DNA of 64,000 nucleotides from UBA7328 sp002471345 (GCA_964011275.1 CAXGOB010000016.1:1-64000); one strand, 5' to 3'. Positions 26,113 through 37,300 are shown, numbered from the stretch's first letter. Numbers and translations: made by a program. The notes: generated from the letters alone by a model not told the origin.

Positions 26113-27021
26113 ATGACAGATTACAAGATTCACATAATAGATACTCAATATCACGGTCCACTACCAATTGCTACTTTTTTAGTTGAAAGTTCTAAAGGAC
26201 TTGTTCTTGTAGAAACTAGTGCTCATTCCACATTGGAGAATGTAAAGTTGAAGATTTCGGAATTAGGATTTGATTGGAAGGACATCCAGCATGTTCTACT
26301 TACTCATATTCACTTAGATCATGCAGGTGCCGCTTGGTGTTTCGCTGAAAACGGAGCAACTGTATATATACATCCTTTCGGTTATAATCATATGAATGAC
26401 CCCTCCAAACTGCTAAAATCAGCAACAATGATCTATGGCGATCTAATGGACTATTTGTGGGGCACTCTTAAACCTATCCCTGCTGATCAGCTGGTAATAG
26501 TAGAAGATGGTGAAGTCATCAATATCCTCGGTTTAGATTTCAAGTCCATTCATTCGCCAGGACATGCTAAACATCATATTGCATGGCAACTAAACAATCA
26601 TCTCTTTGCAGGGGATCTAGCAGGAATTTGCTTTGAAAATGGAGTTGTCATTCCTCCATGTCCTCCTCCTGATATTAATATTGAGGATTGGACCAATTCT
26701 ATTGATAAAGTGTTAGCCATCCAAGAAATAGACACTTATTATATCACACACATTGGAAAAGTTACAGGTGATCTTATAGGTCATATGAAAAAACTTAAGA
26801 AAACGCTCAAAGAATATGCGGAATTTTTGCTTCCCTACTTTCAGAATCAAACAGATCTGAATCAAACGGTGCAAGAGTTCAAAAGATATACTATGGACAG
26901 GTTAAAAGCAGAAGGACTATCTGTAAAGCAGATTAAAGATTATGAGGACAGTAATAGTGCTATAGGAAGTGTGCAGGGAATATTAAGGTATTGGGGAAAG
27001 AAATTAGGCGCGCCGCAATAG
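26113..27021 (+). CDS. Metallo-beta-lactamase-fold hydrolase
   Basis: A 302-residue MBL-fold metal hydrolase. The HxHxDH motif is HIHLDH (residues 65-70). The later metal ligands are in HSPGHAKHH and FAGDLAG, with a final His in ITHIGKV. I choose the ATG at 26113 because the sequence before it (back to a TTG at 26044) is hydrophobic and not like the family. The closest-looking group is the glyoxalase-II-like hydrolases, with a helical C-terminal tail. Substrate unknown. Confidence 0.85.
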   Translation: MTDYKIHIIDTQYHGPLPIATFLVESSKGLVLVETSAHSTLENVKLKISELGFDWKDIQHVLLTHIHLDHAGAAWCFAENGATVYIHPFGYNHMNDPSKLLKSATMIYGDLMDYLWGTLKPIPADQLVIVEDGEVINILGLDFKSIHSPGHAKHHIAWQLNNHLFAGDLAGICFENGVVIPPCPPPDINIEDWTNSIDKVLAIQEIDTYYITHIGKVTGDLIGHMKKLKKTLKEYAEFLLPYFQNQTDLNQTVQEFKRYTMDRLKAEGLSVKQIKDYEDSNSAIGSVQGILRYWGKKLGAPQ

Positions 27022-27449
27022 GCTTTGATTGAAAAAACCAATCCAAATTCTAATAGCCGAAACCCAACATCTTGTTTTCCTCATTCTTCATTAGAAATTT
27101 TGAAGATTCATCTAAAGAATGTAAACTTTGAACCTTAAGAATTGCATGCCAAATGAATTGTCAAATTATTACCATTCAGGTATAGTCATAGCTTTTATCA
27201 AGCACTGGGAATAATTTTACACTCTAATGAGAATCAATTGTAGTTGGATAATTCACAATCCTACTTTTCTAGCTGATTTTGCCTAGTTTAACATCAATCA
27301 AGAATTTCTAGAGGTTAATGAATTCAAACCCTGATTTGATTTTTTTGATAATCTAAGTCGTATTTTTAAAATCATTCATCTTATTAAAAAGAATAGAGTA
27401 AATGAAAGTTAATCTCCCATGAAATAACACAAACCCCAAAATCAAATAA
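27022..27449. other. 428-base intergenic region, no gene seen
   Basis: A+T-rich spacer between the MBL-fold gene and the membrane patatin gene. I see no supported ORF. A small hairpin (GATTG...CAATC at about 27027-27043) and A/T tracts are present, but there is no T-run terminator and no clear TAnnTTTG box close to 27450. Confidence 0.6.
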
Positions 27450-30002
27450 ATGAATGCTCTAGTCAGTTTTCTCGCCCACCTCAAGTCCTCATTATACCAT
27501 TCATGGATTAGTCTTGTTACTCTAGTCATCATACTAATCTTGGCTGGTACTGGCCAGGGTGATGCCCTTCTGATTAATTTATTAGATGGTAGATGGGTAA
27601 ATCTACTTTTCCTATTTGTCCTTTTGGATGGACTTAGTATGGCACTTTCTCATTATCCCGTGTACATTGAAATGTTGAGAAATAGGAATATTGCTGAGGG
27701 TAAAGAGATTCGAAATACAAGATGGAAAATTGATTATTGTGCCTTGCCAAAATGGCTTCAAAAGCCGCTATATGGTATAGAAAGAAAGACTGGTTTGGGG
27801 TTTATCACTTATACAGAAGATTTTGACTTCCCAATCAAAAAGGTATTTGAGTGGACTCGATATGTGCTTGGAGCAATGCTATTTCTAGCTATGGGCTACC
27901 TCTGTTTTACCATTATAGATGAGGTGAATTTTTCTGAAACAAAACATGCCCTTGACTTCACCCTAATTTGTGTCTTTGTAATATTCCTACTTTTTTTCAT
28001 TGTTACTCTTTGGAAAAAGCGCTTATCTGAAAAAATAAAGTCAGGTATTTCGGGTCAGTACGATCCGAATTTAAAGAATATTCAAAGAATTAGATATGTA
28101 TTAGGGCTTGTCTTCTTGGCCTCTTGGATATTTAGGATCGTAGCACTTTTTGTTTGTTCTAATGGTTGGAATGATTCAGGGATATGGATCTTTCCTATTG
28201 TTTTAAGTTTTGACTTCATCAAATTTACCTGTTATAGACTTTTCCGAAAATTTGTGAGATTCAAAACATACAAACTTCAGCATTTTAACATCTGGATTGG
28301 AGATCATACCATATTTATTATGACCATTGTTGGAATTGGTTTATTTGCCTTTGGTGTTGTTATGTGGGCTCATTATATTCCTTCATCTATAAGCACTTTG
28401 GTAATTATTCTTAGCTATCTTCTTTTGTACTATGGTGCTATCATATTACCTACTAAACTTTGGATGTACCACAGTTACAAATCAGAAAATTCACAAATCA
28501 GAAAATTCAATTACCCAAGACTTTACACTCGAGGTATACCTTTATTCTTCTTGACATTTATTCTGTGGAGTATAGCTAATACAATATGGTTTGGAAATGA
28601 CTTGCATCAACTTGAAAATGCAAATGACAAGTATAATTCTGTTTCTGAACCCGAATTCATCCATGAATTGAATAATCGATTTGATTCAACAGGCAGAGAT
28701 ACTGCTTATTTTATTTCAGCTTATGGAGGAGGCCTGAAAGCAAATGCTTGGAACATGCTCTTACTCAATGAGTTAACAGACCTAAATGGTAAAAACATCC
28801 TCGATAAGACTATTGCCATTTCTGGTGTATCTGGAGGGTCTCTAGGTCAGGGTTTTTTCGCCGCAATATATAATGAAAGCAATGATAAATATGAGAGAAA
28901 CCAAATGATCCATAAAGTAATATCTCAAGATTATTTATCTGTCGATACGGTACACTTTTTGGGTTATGATTTGATACGTGAATATTGGCCTGGCAGTCAT
29001 TTCTTCGGCCGTAAATGGAAAGATGACAGGGCAAAACGTGCCATGAAAAAATATGCTCAAACAATAAATGACTCTATAATTGAAAAATCTTTCAGAGCTC
29101 ATTACGCTTCTATTTTTAGAACTAAAAAATTCCCCTTAATCATATCAAATAGTGCAGGAACACATCATAAAAGGGGGCTAGCCAGCTCCGTTGATTTTGG
29201 AAGTAATTTCCACAATATATTTCACGATGCCACTGATATAATAGATTCATTAAATTCAAACCTGACTTATCCAGAAGCATTTTCACCTTCTAATAGATTC
29301 CCATTAATTAGTCCTGCAGCAAAAATTGAAGGTAAAGGACACTTTGTAGATGGAGGGTATTATGAAAATTCTGGCATGATGAGTATCATCGATATATATG
29401 AGTATCTCAACAACTCCTCCGACTTTAGAATGCCAAAGACGGTTTATTTTATACAAGTCATGAATTCTAGATCAGATTATGTGCATCACAGCTTGTCTAA
29501 AAGACAGGATTTTGAAAACAATGAGATATCAGAATCTGGTGAAATTGCAGCAATCTTGAACACAAAAGTATCAATGGATATGGTGCCTCGATATTTTTTA
29601 CAAAAAATAGAAAGTTTTGCAAAAGACACCTGTGATGGGAAACATTTTATAAAAGTGCATCTACCCTATGACTATAATGCAAATGATGTGGCTTCACTTT
29701 TCAAAATGAATAGATTTAACGAGTCTGACCTCAAATCTATAAAAATGGAGATTGACAAAAACCGAGATAAACTATCTCCAATTATTGAGAACACTAAGTT
29801 TAAATACCTCACCCCACCACTAGCAAGAGTACTAAGTCAACCTGCTATTAATTATATGGATACTGTTCTGAAAATATCAAATGGTCCTTTGGAAAAGTTA
29901 AAAGTAGATTTAAATAAACAAGAAAATTGTGCTCAAGGAAAAATTGAAAAAAAAGATAATTCAAGTATGAAAAAAAATGTCATGATAAGATCAAGTCAAT
30001 AG
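27450..30002 (+). CDS. Membrane-embedded patatin-like phospholipase
   Basis: An 850-residue protein. The first 380 residues hold about eight hydrophobic helices in pairs (for example LFLFVLLDGLSMALS, MLFLAMGYLCFTIID, LVIILSYLLLYYGAII). The C-terminal half is a patatin-type lipid hydrolase with an oxyanion loop (AYGGGLKANAW), nucleophile GVSGGS (Ser near residue 460) and DGGYYENSG as the Asp motif. This topology tethers a lipid hydrolase to the inner membrane, which differs from the soluble patatin at 7447. Whether the active site faces in or out is not clear. The C terminus is Lys-rich. Confidence 0.82.
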   Translation: MNALVSFLAHLKSSLYHSWISLVTLVIILILAGTGQGDALLINLLDGRWVNLLFLFVLLDGLSMALSHYPVYIEMLRNRNIAEGKEIRNTRWKIDYCALPKWLQKPLYGIERKTGLGFITYTEDFDFPIKKVFEWTRYVLGAMLFLAMGYLCFTIIDEVNFSETKHALDFTLICVFVIFLLFFIVTLWKKRLSEKIKSGISGQYDPNLKNIQRIRYVLGLVFLASWIFRIVALFVCSNGWNDSGIWIFPIVLSFDFIKFTCYRLFRKFVRFKTYKLQHFNIWIGDHTIFIMTIVGIGLFAFGVVMWAHYIPSSISTLVIILSYLLLYYGAIILPTKLWMYHSYKSENSQIRKFNYPRLYTRGIPLFFLTFILWSIANTIWFGNDLHQLENANDKYNSVSEPEFIHELNNRFDSTGRDTAYFISAYGGGLKANAWNMLLLNELTDLNGKNILDKTIAISGVSGGSLGQGFFAAIYNESNDKYERNQMIHKVISQDYLSVDTVHFLGYDLIREYWPGSHFFGRKWKDDRAKRAMKKYAQTINDSIIEKSFRAHYASIFRTKKFPLIISNSAGTHHKRGLASSVDFGSNFHNIFHDATDIIDSLNSNLTYPEAFSPSNRFPLISPAAKIEGKGHFVDGGYYENSGMMSIIDIYEYLNNSSDFRMPKTVYFIQVMNSRSDYVHHSLSKRQDFENNEISESGEIAAILNTKVSMDMVPRYFLQKIESFAKDTCDGKHFIKVHLPYDYNANDVASLFKMNRFNESDLKSIKMEIDKNRDKLSPIIENTKFKYLTPPLARVLSQPAINYMDTVLKISNGPLEKLKVDLNKQENCAQGKIEKKDNSSMKKNVMIRSSQ

Positions 30003-30179
30003 TGAAAAATTTTTCATGGTGAAATTTTAACCTTGTTCCTTCTAGTCTGTATTAGGTCATGCTTTTTTAAAATAAATTAGTGTAATAAAGAATTCAATTG
30101 ATAAGGACTAAGAATAGATCTCAAACAAACTTGTCCACGTTTAATCACCTCACACTTCCAAATCTCATACTTTCGCAAA

Positions 30180-31076
30180 ATGGCAGAAACAACATATTGG
30201 ACAGGATCACAGCATTATGTATGTGATGAAGATTTAGCACAGTCATTTCACATGGCAAGAGTATTGGGTATGCCTTTACTCATAGAAGGAGAGCCTGGCA
30301 CAGGGAAAACAGAATTACCCCTTCAGTATTCTACCGATTTAGGACTTGATCTACACGTTTTTCCTGTAGGGAGTAAGAGTACAGTGGAACAATTTGTAGC
30401 AAGATTTGATCATGTAAAATACTTGAGAGACTCACAGATAGAAGTTCTTAATGCACAACGGCAGGAGAAAGGAATGGAATCCAAGTTAAGCACTGGTGGT
30501 AGGAGTACAGAAAAGTTGGATGATTATATCGTTATGGGTCCTGGGGCAAGTGCATACTCTACTCCAAACTCTGTGCTTCTGATCGATGAGATAGATAAGG
30601 CACCCAGGGAATTTCCAAACGACTTGTTATATGCATTGAGTCATAGAAAATTCGTTATGCCTGAATCAGGCAGAGAAATTACAATCAGTGAAAAAGACAT
30701 GCCAGCTATTGTGGTAACTAGTAATAGAGAGCAAGAATTACCTTCTGCTTTTAAGGGAAGATGTATCTATCATTATATCACATTTCCAGAACCAGACATA
30801 ATGAGACAAATTGTCTTGAAACATTATCCTTCTGCGGATCAAGAACTGGTAAATACGGCAATGGGCCTTTTCTATAAACTGAGGGATTTGGGATTGGATA
30901 GATCACCTTCTACAAGAGAGCTCTTGAATTGGTTAAAATATCTACAGACTTTAGACAAAAATCAAAGAATAGACAGCGCTAATGACCTCAAAGGATTAGG
31001 GGCTTTGATTAAGACCGAAGATGATATGAAAAAAGTGCAGTATAAGGTTTTAGGTAGACCTATAAGCTATAACTAA
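30180..31076 (+). CDS. MoxR-type AAA+ ATPase
   Basis: A 298-residue AAA+ ATPase of the MoxR group. It has Walker A GEPGTGKT (37-44), Walker B VLLIDEID (132-139), sensor 1 VVTSNRE, and an arginine-finger-like FKGRCIYHYI. Proteins of this group work as chaperones with a von Willebrand A partner to insert metals or remodel enzymes. The VWA gene starts by a one-base overlap (TAATG), so the pair is translationally coupled. A weak promoter-like TACTTTCG sits at 30168-30175. Confidence 0.92.
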   Translation: MAETTYWTGSQHYVCDEDLAQSFHMARVLGMPLLIEGEPGTGKTELPLQYSTDLGLDLHVFPVGSKSTVEQFVARFDHVKYLRDSQIEVLNAQRQEKGMESKLSTGGRSTEKLDDYIVMGPGASAYSTPNSVLLIDEIDKAPREFPNDLLYALSHRKFVMPESGREITISEKDMPAIVVTSNREQELPSAFKGRCIYHYITFPEPDIMRQIVLKHYPSADQELVNTAMGLFYKLRDLGLDRSPSTRELLNWLKYLQTLDKNQRIDSANDLKGLGALIKTEDDMKKVQYKVLGRPISYN

Positions 31077-32404
31077 TGTTCGAAAGTTTCCCACATACCT
31101 GTCAGAAGTACGGAGTGAAGGCTGATGTAAGATCACTACTACTCTTAAGAAAGAGTATGGACAAGGGTCTTGTTAATACTGTGGGAGACATCTATAAAGT
31201 AATGAAGGGTGTTATCGTAAAGGAACCAACAGGTTTAGGCCCCTTTACTAGAGCATATTATGACTATTTTTTAGGGATTATAATAGCACCTGGTGAGCCA
31301 CTCAATAATGCCGTAGCACGTTCTGATGCATTTGGACGATGGAAGTCAAAATATAAAGATGATGAAGAGTTTGAAGCATTAGAAATAGAAGAAAAGATCA
31401 ACAAGTTTCTAGATGAGGTACATGAAACTACTTATGATATCAAAAAGGTAATAGATGGAAAAGACATCCTTGCTAAGGATGATCCCACACAAAAAGATGA
31501 AGGCCAAGATAGTGATGAACAAAGTGGTAGAAGACATCTTGACAGAGCAGCAGATTATCAAGATATAGACCTTGAAGAACTGAGGCGAAGAATGGAAGAA
31601 GTGATGAAGCAGCAAGAGGGAATGCATGAAGGCGGATCACATTGGATAGGTCAAGGAGGTATTTCTCCATATGGGAATAATGGTGCAGCAAAGGGCGGAA
31701 TCCGAGTAGGTGGAAGTGGTGGAGGGAAAATGGCTAGAGCTGTAATCGGTGATCCAAAGTTCTACCCAGTGGACATTGATAGCACTCTCTCTGATAATAA
31801 TGTAGATGCTGCCCTAGCCTCACTAAAAGGAATAAAGGAAGAGGACATCATTCAAGAATTAGATATTCCAATAACAATAAAAAAAGGGCTAAAAAGAGGG
31901 GGACTTTTTCTTCCCATTCAAAAAGAAAAAATCACAGATAAGCTACAGGTTCTTTTGATGATAGATAACGGAGGATGGAGCATGGATCCCTATGTAAGAG
32001 CTGTAACCTCCTTATTCAGAAAGATGAAAACTCGTTTTGCTCATGATTTAGAACTGCGATATTTTCATAATACTGTTTATGATGTCATCTATACCGATGA
32101 CCGTAGGACAAAGTATGAGAACACTGACAAAGTTCTTGATCTCGATCCCAACTATCGAGTCTTTGTAGTAGGAGATGCTGCTATGGCACCTTACGAACTA
32201 GATGAACGGTCAGTGATCTTTTGGGGTCGGCTCAAAGAGAAATTCAAAAGAACAGCATGGCTCAACCCTACTCAAGAGAAGTATTGGAATATGAGCTATA
32301 CTACACAGATGCTCAAACAAATAATCGATATGTACCCAATGTCTCCTAGAGGGATAGAAAAAGCTGTACAAGAGATGAATCGTAAGACCTTCAAAGGGAA
32401 ATAG
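31076..32404 (+). CDS. VWA-domain (CoxE-like) partner of MoxR
   Basis: A 442-residue protein. An acidic helical region (residues about 95-185) and a glycine-rich linker (190-220) precede a VWA domain. The metal site is MIDNGGWSM (Asp297): compared with the CoxE-type DxGGSM, a Trp is inserted and the classical DxSxS serines are altered, so metal binding may be changed. The later Asp/Thr MIDAS positions are probably in VVGDAAMAPYEL. It is coupled with the MoxR gene and is its likely binding partner. The client enzyme is not evident in this window. Confidence 0.85.
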   Translation: MFESFPHTCQKYGVKADVRSLLLLRKSMDKGLVNTVGDIYKVMKGVIVKEPTGLGPFTRAYYDYFLGIIIAPGEPLNNAVARSDAFGRWKSKYKDDEEFEALEIEEKINKFLDEVHETTYDIKKVIDGKDILAKDDPTQKDEGQDSDEQSGRRHLDRAADYQDIDLEELRRRMEEVMKQQEGMHEGGSHWIGQGGISPYGNNGAAKGGIRVGGSGGGKMARAVIGDPKFYPVDIDSTLSDNNVDAALASLKGIKEEDIIQELDIPITIKKGLKRGGLFLPIQKEKITDKLQVLLMIDNGGWSMDPYVRAVTSLFRKMKTRFAHDLELRYFHNTVYDVIYTDDRRTKYENTDKVLDLDPNYRVFVVGDAAMAPYELDERSVIFWGRLKEKFKRTAWLNPTQEKYWNMSYTTQMLKQIIDMYPMSPRGIEKAVQEMNRKTFKGK

Positions 32405-32428
32405 AATTCTCTTTATTGAATGTTGAAA

Positions 32429-34132
32429 TCATTGATAGCCCGCAGCTTGCAGGCTGAATAATTCTGCATATAATCCTTCATTAGCCAAAAGCTCCTCATG
32501 GCTTCCTATCTCATGACACTTGCCATCTTTAAGGACTAGAATCCTATCTGCCATTCGAACTGTGCTAAATCTATGTGAGATAATCACAGCAGTCTTATTT
32601 TGTGTCAGTCCAATAAACCTTTGAAATGCTTCATACTCAGCTCTTGCATCTAAAGCTGATGTTGGCTCATCAAGGATAACAACTTCCGCATCTTTCATAT
32701 ATGCTCGAGCTAATGCTACTTTTTGCCATTGTCCACCAGAGAGATCTACACCGTCTTTAAATCTTTTGCCCAATTGTTGGTCATAGCCATTAGAAAATTC
32801 TTCTATGACTTCATTAGCAAGACTCTGAGACGCAGCTGATTTGATAAGCTCCAATTTTTCTTTTTGACTAATCTGCCCAACGGCAATATTGTCTCTTGCA
32901 GAAAAATTGTATTTGAAAAAGTCTTGAAAAATGACACCAAAGAATTGCTGATATGTAGCTTTATCATATTCCTTAATATCAATTCCGTCTAAAAAAATTC
33001 TTCCTGATGTTGGTTCATAAAATCTTAAGAGCAATTTGATTAATGTGGTCTTCCCAGCCCCATTCTCCCCAACCAAGGCCAATTTTTCAGTAGATTTCAA
33101 GTGAAAACTCAAGTCAGTCAATACATCTTTTTCAGCTCCGGGATATCTAAATGATACCCTGTCAAAAGTAAAACCGTTATGAAGACTTTTAGGAAGAGGC
33201 AATCCTCTTTTTCCATCTTCAATTTCTTGCACTTTTAAATCCATGAAATCAAAGTAGTCCTTGAGATACATTGAACTCTCTGTAATCTTGGAAAATCGAG
33301 CAAAAATCTGTTGTAAACTATTTCTTAATCTATTGAATGAACCTGCCAAAAAAGTCAACTCTCCTACTGTGAGTATACCCGCTAAGACTCGCAATAAAAT
33401 AAATACATAAGCTCCATAGTAGGCCAAACTACCCAAAACATTAAATAAGGAGCCCCATGCTGATCTTCTTATGGCCAAACTTCTAGTTTCTAGATAATAT
33501 TTATCAGATAGCATTTTGAATCGGTCTGAGATGTAATCAGATAATCCAAACAGTTTGATCTCTTTCGCAGTTACATCACTGGCCCCAACATATCTGAGAT
33601 AATCTAGTTCTCGACGCTCTGGAGACCATCTGAATGCCAATCCGTATGACTCCTTAGTAAACTTTAGTTCATTGATCAATGAAGGAATGATAGCCAGAAT
33701 TAATAATAGAACCAACAACGGTTCAAAAACAATTAAACCTACTATCAATGAAGCTATCGTAATTAAACTTTGAGCCTGACTAAGGAGATCAGAAAGTAGT
33801 GATATTCTATTAGATGTCTGTCGTCGTGCTCTTTCTAATTTGTCATAAAATTCTGAATCTTCCAAGTCACTTAGTTCCATCTGACCTGTTTTCTTTATGA
33901 TCTCTACAGAAGACTCATTAGCATACAAACTGCCAACTAATGTAGTAGATAGCGTTGCAGCTCTTCCCAACAAATCTGATCCAACAGCCAGTACTAATTC
34001 TATTCCAACCAACCACCACAATTTGGTATAATCAGAAGTATCACTTTGACTTAAAGCAATGACAGCATCAATAATCTCTTTTCCTACCCATAGAATAGCC
34101 ACTGGCATGAAGGCCATGAGCATCCTTACCAT
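32429..34132 (-). CDS. ABC exporter, fused permease and ATPase
   Basis: A half-transporter of at least 567 residues. Transmembrane helices precede a nucleotide-binding domain with Walker A VGENGAGKTTLIK, Q loop (FFGVIFQDFF), signature LSGGQWQKVALARAY, Walker B VVILDEP and H loop IISHRFSTV. The first ATG is at 34132, but the same frame upstream to about 34213 reads like the normal start of this family (HVPRFFKKVWSASPPLFLIN), and it has no ATG, GTG or TTG. The protein probably starts further up with a rare codon (ATT or ATA), or the start has been lost. Substrate could be a lipid, drug or peptide. Confidence 0.88.
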   Translation of the reverse strand: MVRMLMAFMPVAILWVGKEIIDAVIALSQSDTSDYTKLWWLVGIELVLAVGSDLLGRAATLSTTLVGSLYANESSVEIIKKTGQMELSDLEDSEFYDKLERARRQTSNRISLLSDLLSQAQSLITIASLIVGLIVFEPLLVLLLILAIIPSLINELKFTKESYGLAFRWSPERRELDYLRYVGASDVTAKEIKLFGLSDYISDRFKMLSDKYYLETRSLAIRRSAWGSLFNVLGSLAYYGAYVFILLRVLAGILTVGELTFLAGSFNRLRNSLQQIFARFSKITESSMYLKDYFDFMDLKVQEIEDGKRGLPLPKSLHNGFTFDRVSFRYPGAEKDVLTDLSFHLKSTEKLALVGENGAGKTTLIKLLLRFYEPTSGRIFLDGIDIKEYDKATYQQFFGVIFQDFFKYNFSARDNIAVGQISQKEKLELIKSAASQSLANEVIEEFSNGYDQQLGKRFKDGVDLSGGQWQKVALARAYMKDAEVVILDEPTSALDARAEYEAFQRFIGLTQNKTAVIISHRFSTVRMADRILVLKDGKCHEIGSHEELLANEGLYAELFSLQAAGYQ

Positions 34133-34241
34133 TATATTGATTAAAAAGAGAGGTGGTGAAGCACTCCATACTTTCTTGAAAAATCGAGGAACATGCTGGA
34201 AGGAGGAAAATTGAGAAGCTATAATTACAATTTTATTGGTG

Positions 34242-34249
34242 TAAAGATA
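34242..34249 (-). promoter_or_regulatory. Promoter-like -7 box of the ABC exporter gene
   Basis: The minus strand reads TATCTTTA, one mismatch from TAnnTTTG. A start site about 6 bases downstream would leave nearly no leader before the family-like N terminus that has no standard start codon. Confidence 0.3.
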
Positions 34250-34289
34250 CTAACGCAAAAACAACAATTTTGATCAAACTATAGTACAA

Positions 34290-34321
34290 AAAAAGGCATC
34301 CAGAAATCTGAATGCCTTTTT
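34290..34321 (-). terminator. Terminator after the ABC/M1 peptidase gene
   Basis: Perfect 10-bp arms AAAAAGGCAT and ATGCCTTTTT around a 12-base loop, starting 28 bases past the stop of the gene at 34350. The T-run on the minus strand fits termination of the leftward ABC/M1 transcript. The mirrored A/T ends could also work on the plus strand. Confidence 0.8.
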
Positions 34322-34349
34322 ACATGTAAACGATATAGGACAAATGACT

Positions 34350-37300
34350 TTAATCACTATCCGCTTCTGCTAATACTACTCTCTTCCTATTATCATCCGG
34401 ATTTCTATCTATAAGGATATTGATTGGATCTATTCCGGCCTTTGTGGGCTTTTCATTTACGACAACTTGAAAGGTCATTTCCTCTTGATTAATTTTATGT
34501 TTTTGCAAATAAATCAGCTTATCCTCTCCATCTTCATCTTGAGTATATATTCCTATGTCTATCCAGTCGTTAACCGGTATTTTAGTCTCATTTCCTAAGC
34601 TGTCTGCTTGATATTTTATAGAAGACGCATCAATATTCACAATGTACTTACCATCTCGCTCTTCATATGTAGCCTCTTTAGTTCTATTCTCAAAGAGAGT
34701 AATTTTTTCAAATAAATCCGATACGATGTACTGGAGGCTATCAGGTGTAACTTTTCTGAATTCCTCCAGATATACATCAGAAGTGATATATCGATCTTCT
34801 TTATAGGCCCACTTATCAATGATCCTTCGCAGTGCAACATTTACACTATCCTCACTGATATAATCTTGTAACGCATACATAATCAAAGAACCTTTTCTGT
34901 AATGAATATACCCTTGGCCTTCTACATGATCCAAAGGTTGTTCTTTTTTGCTTTCAGTTGCCCTGCCTCTTAGATATCTATCTAATTCTAATTCTAAAAA
35001 CTTCTGGATAATCTCTGGTTTAAACTCTTGCTTCATAACCATCAAAGCAGAATATTGAGACATAGTTTCTGATGACATGGCATTACCCTGTACATCGGCT
35101 TCTGTGACCTGATGCGCCCACCATTGATGAGCTATCTCATGAGCAGTGACATAGAAAGGTATGTCTACATCTTCTTTACCGACATCTAACATAAACCCAA
35201 TATCCTCACTGAATGGCACAGTATTACTAAATGATTGAGCAAATGATCTATATCTTGGAAACTCCATTATACGGAGCTGCCTGTACTGATAAGGACTAAA
35301 GTTAGTAGTGAAATAATCCAGAGATTTTTTCATGCTCTTTAGCATATTATCTACATTATAATCATGCCCTTTATGGTAATAGATTTCCAAATTAACATCT
35401 TGGTTACCATCGCTCCATTTGTCACTTATGATTTCATATTCTGCAGATACCATACTATAGAAATTTAGTATTGGAACATCCATTTTGTAATGAAAATATC
35501 TTCTTCCATCTTCTTCCCATTCCCTTTGAAGATAGCCCGGTGCTATGGCTATTTGCTCAGGTGAAGTACTCATTATTATTTCAAAATCAATACGATCAGA
35601 TGTTCCGCCTAATAAGTTTTCTGTGATTGCCTGAGGATCATCTCTTGGTCGCATTCTTTCCTTTTCTGGCAAGTCATTGTCCTTTCTATCATCATCACCT
35701 CCTAATTCTAATCTGCTCTGATACCCAAATGTAGGGAAGTAAGTATTATTGAAAAATGTACCATTATGGAGAACTTCTGTATTAGATCCACTTTCTACAA
35801 ATCCAACTGTACTATAGTTCGTAACAAAGTCCATTTTAATACTATCCCCAGGTGCAATTGGAGAAACAAGATTGTATATAGTAAACTTGAATTTATCCCA
35901 TTGTTCTTCTACTTCCACAGGCACATTGAATTCTACTTTGCTTTGAATCTCTTTCTCCGATCGTAACTGGAGATATAACTTGTCAATAGGTTGATCTGAC
36001 TTATTCTTAAGAATATAATTTCCTTTAGCCACGAAATCTCTGTTCTCAGGAAAGACATCCACTTCTACATAAGTACCCACTATTTTCAGTAAAGGTTCTC
36101 CTTCGTACTTTTTAAGAGACTTTTCATATTCTGCTTGATCTGCATTGGTATCATCTGAGTTCTGATATTCATTAAGAATATTAGTATTGTAATAGATGTA
36201 CGCACCTGCTCCTCCAAAAAGAAATAAAGACATCAAAGCAAGAATAGCCATTCCCTTATTCCATCTTAATCTCCCCAATTTGAATCTTGTCTTCAGTGCT
36301 GTCTCAGCACCCCTGACTGTAAAGAATAAGACCATTGTAAAAAGCACTAATGCAAAACCTAACCAATAGCTACTAAACCAATTAAATGGTTGGAAATAAT
36401 GTCCAAACCCATTCATATCAGAATACCTTCCTAATGATCCGGAGGCAAAATTTAACATATTATGCTCCCATCCCAGTTGGCTCAATACTAGTGTGCCGAC
36501 AAAGAATACCACCATCATGGAATGACCAATGAATTTGTGATTGACCATTGTATGCATGAAAAAACCTAAAAAAGCAAACAAGACCCAATTCGATAGGTCA
36601 TCTATGAAAAGTGATTTGAAATAGACAGGCAATTCATAATTAGTAAATCCCATCATCGTCTGCGCCGTGATACCCACTAATCCTAAAGCAAAAAGCATAA
36701 CAACAAATACCAGAATAAGTGCCAAAAATTTTCCAATTAGTGATACATAATTGGTATAGGGCATAGCATCGTATATGAGATTTATTTTTACATCTCTTTC
36801 TTTCCATATCAATTCTCCTGAGTACAGTACAGTTATGATGAAAAAGAAAATATTAAAATCAGAAAGTAGCCCTAAAACTCTATAAGTAGAAGGATATACA
36901 TCTACATCATACATGCCTCCTAACCCAAAGAAGAAACCAGCAGCAGTGAATAGTATTCCACCAATGACTAATGCCAAAAACGTATACTGATTAGTAAGCC
37001 ATTTGAAGTAAAACCCTGCAAGATTAGTAATCTGTTCTAAGCTGGTCCCAAATCCTGAATACTGAGTTACTTTAGGTATTTCAACTGCTGCGGCTATTAC
37101 ATCTGATGATCCCCTTGTCACCTCTGCCTTCTTAACTTTTTTACCTTTTCCAGAGATAAGATTAAAATTGAATTTCCAAAAAGTAAATAGCAATGCTACT
37201 AAAGCAATTCCCACCCACAATAATCGATTCCAAAGTACTAAGCCAGTGAGTCCTACTGTTTGGCTATTTTGTTCAGCTACTGTCCAATATCTAGTGACAT

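Noticed and set aside
30003..30016. Palindrome TGAAAAATTTTTCA after the membrane patatin
   Set aside because: It is a perfect dyad but made of A/T tracts, which are likely by chance here, and it has no T-run or operator-like context.
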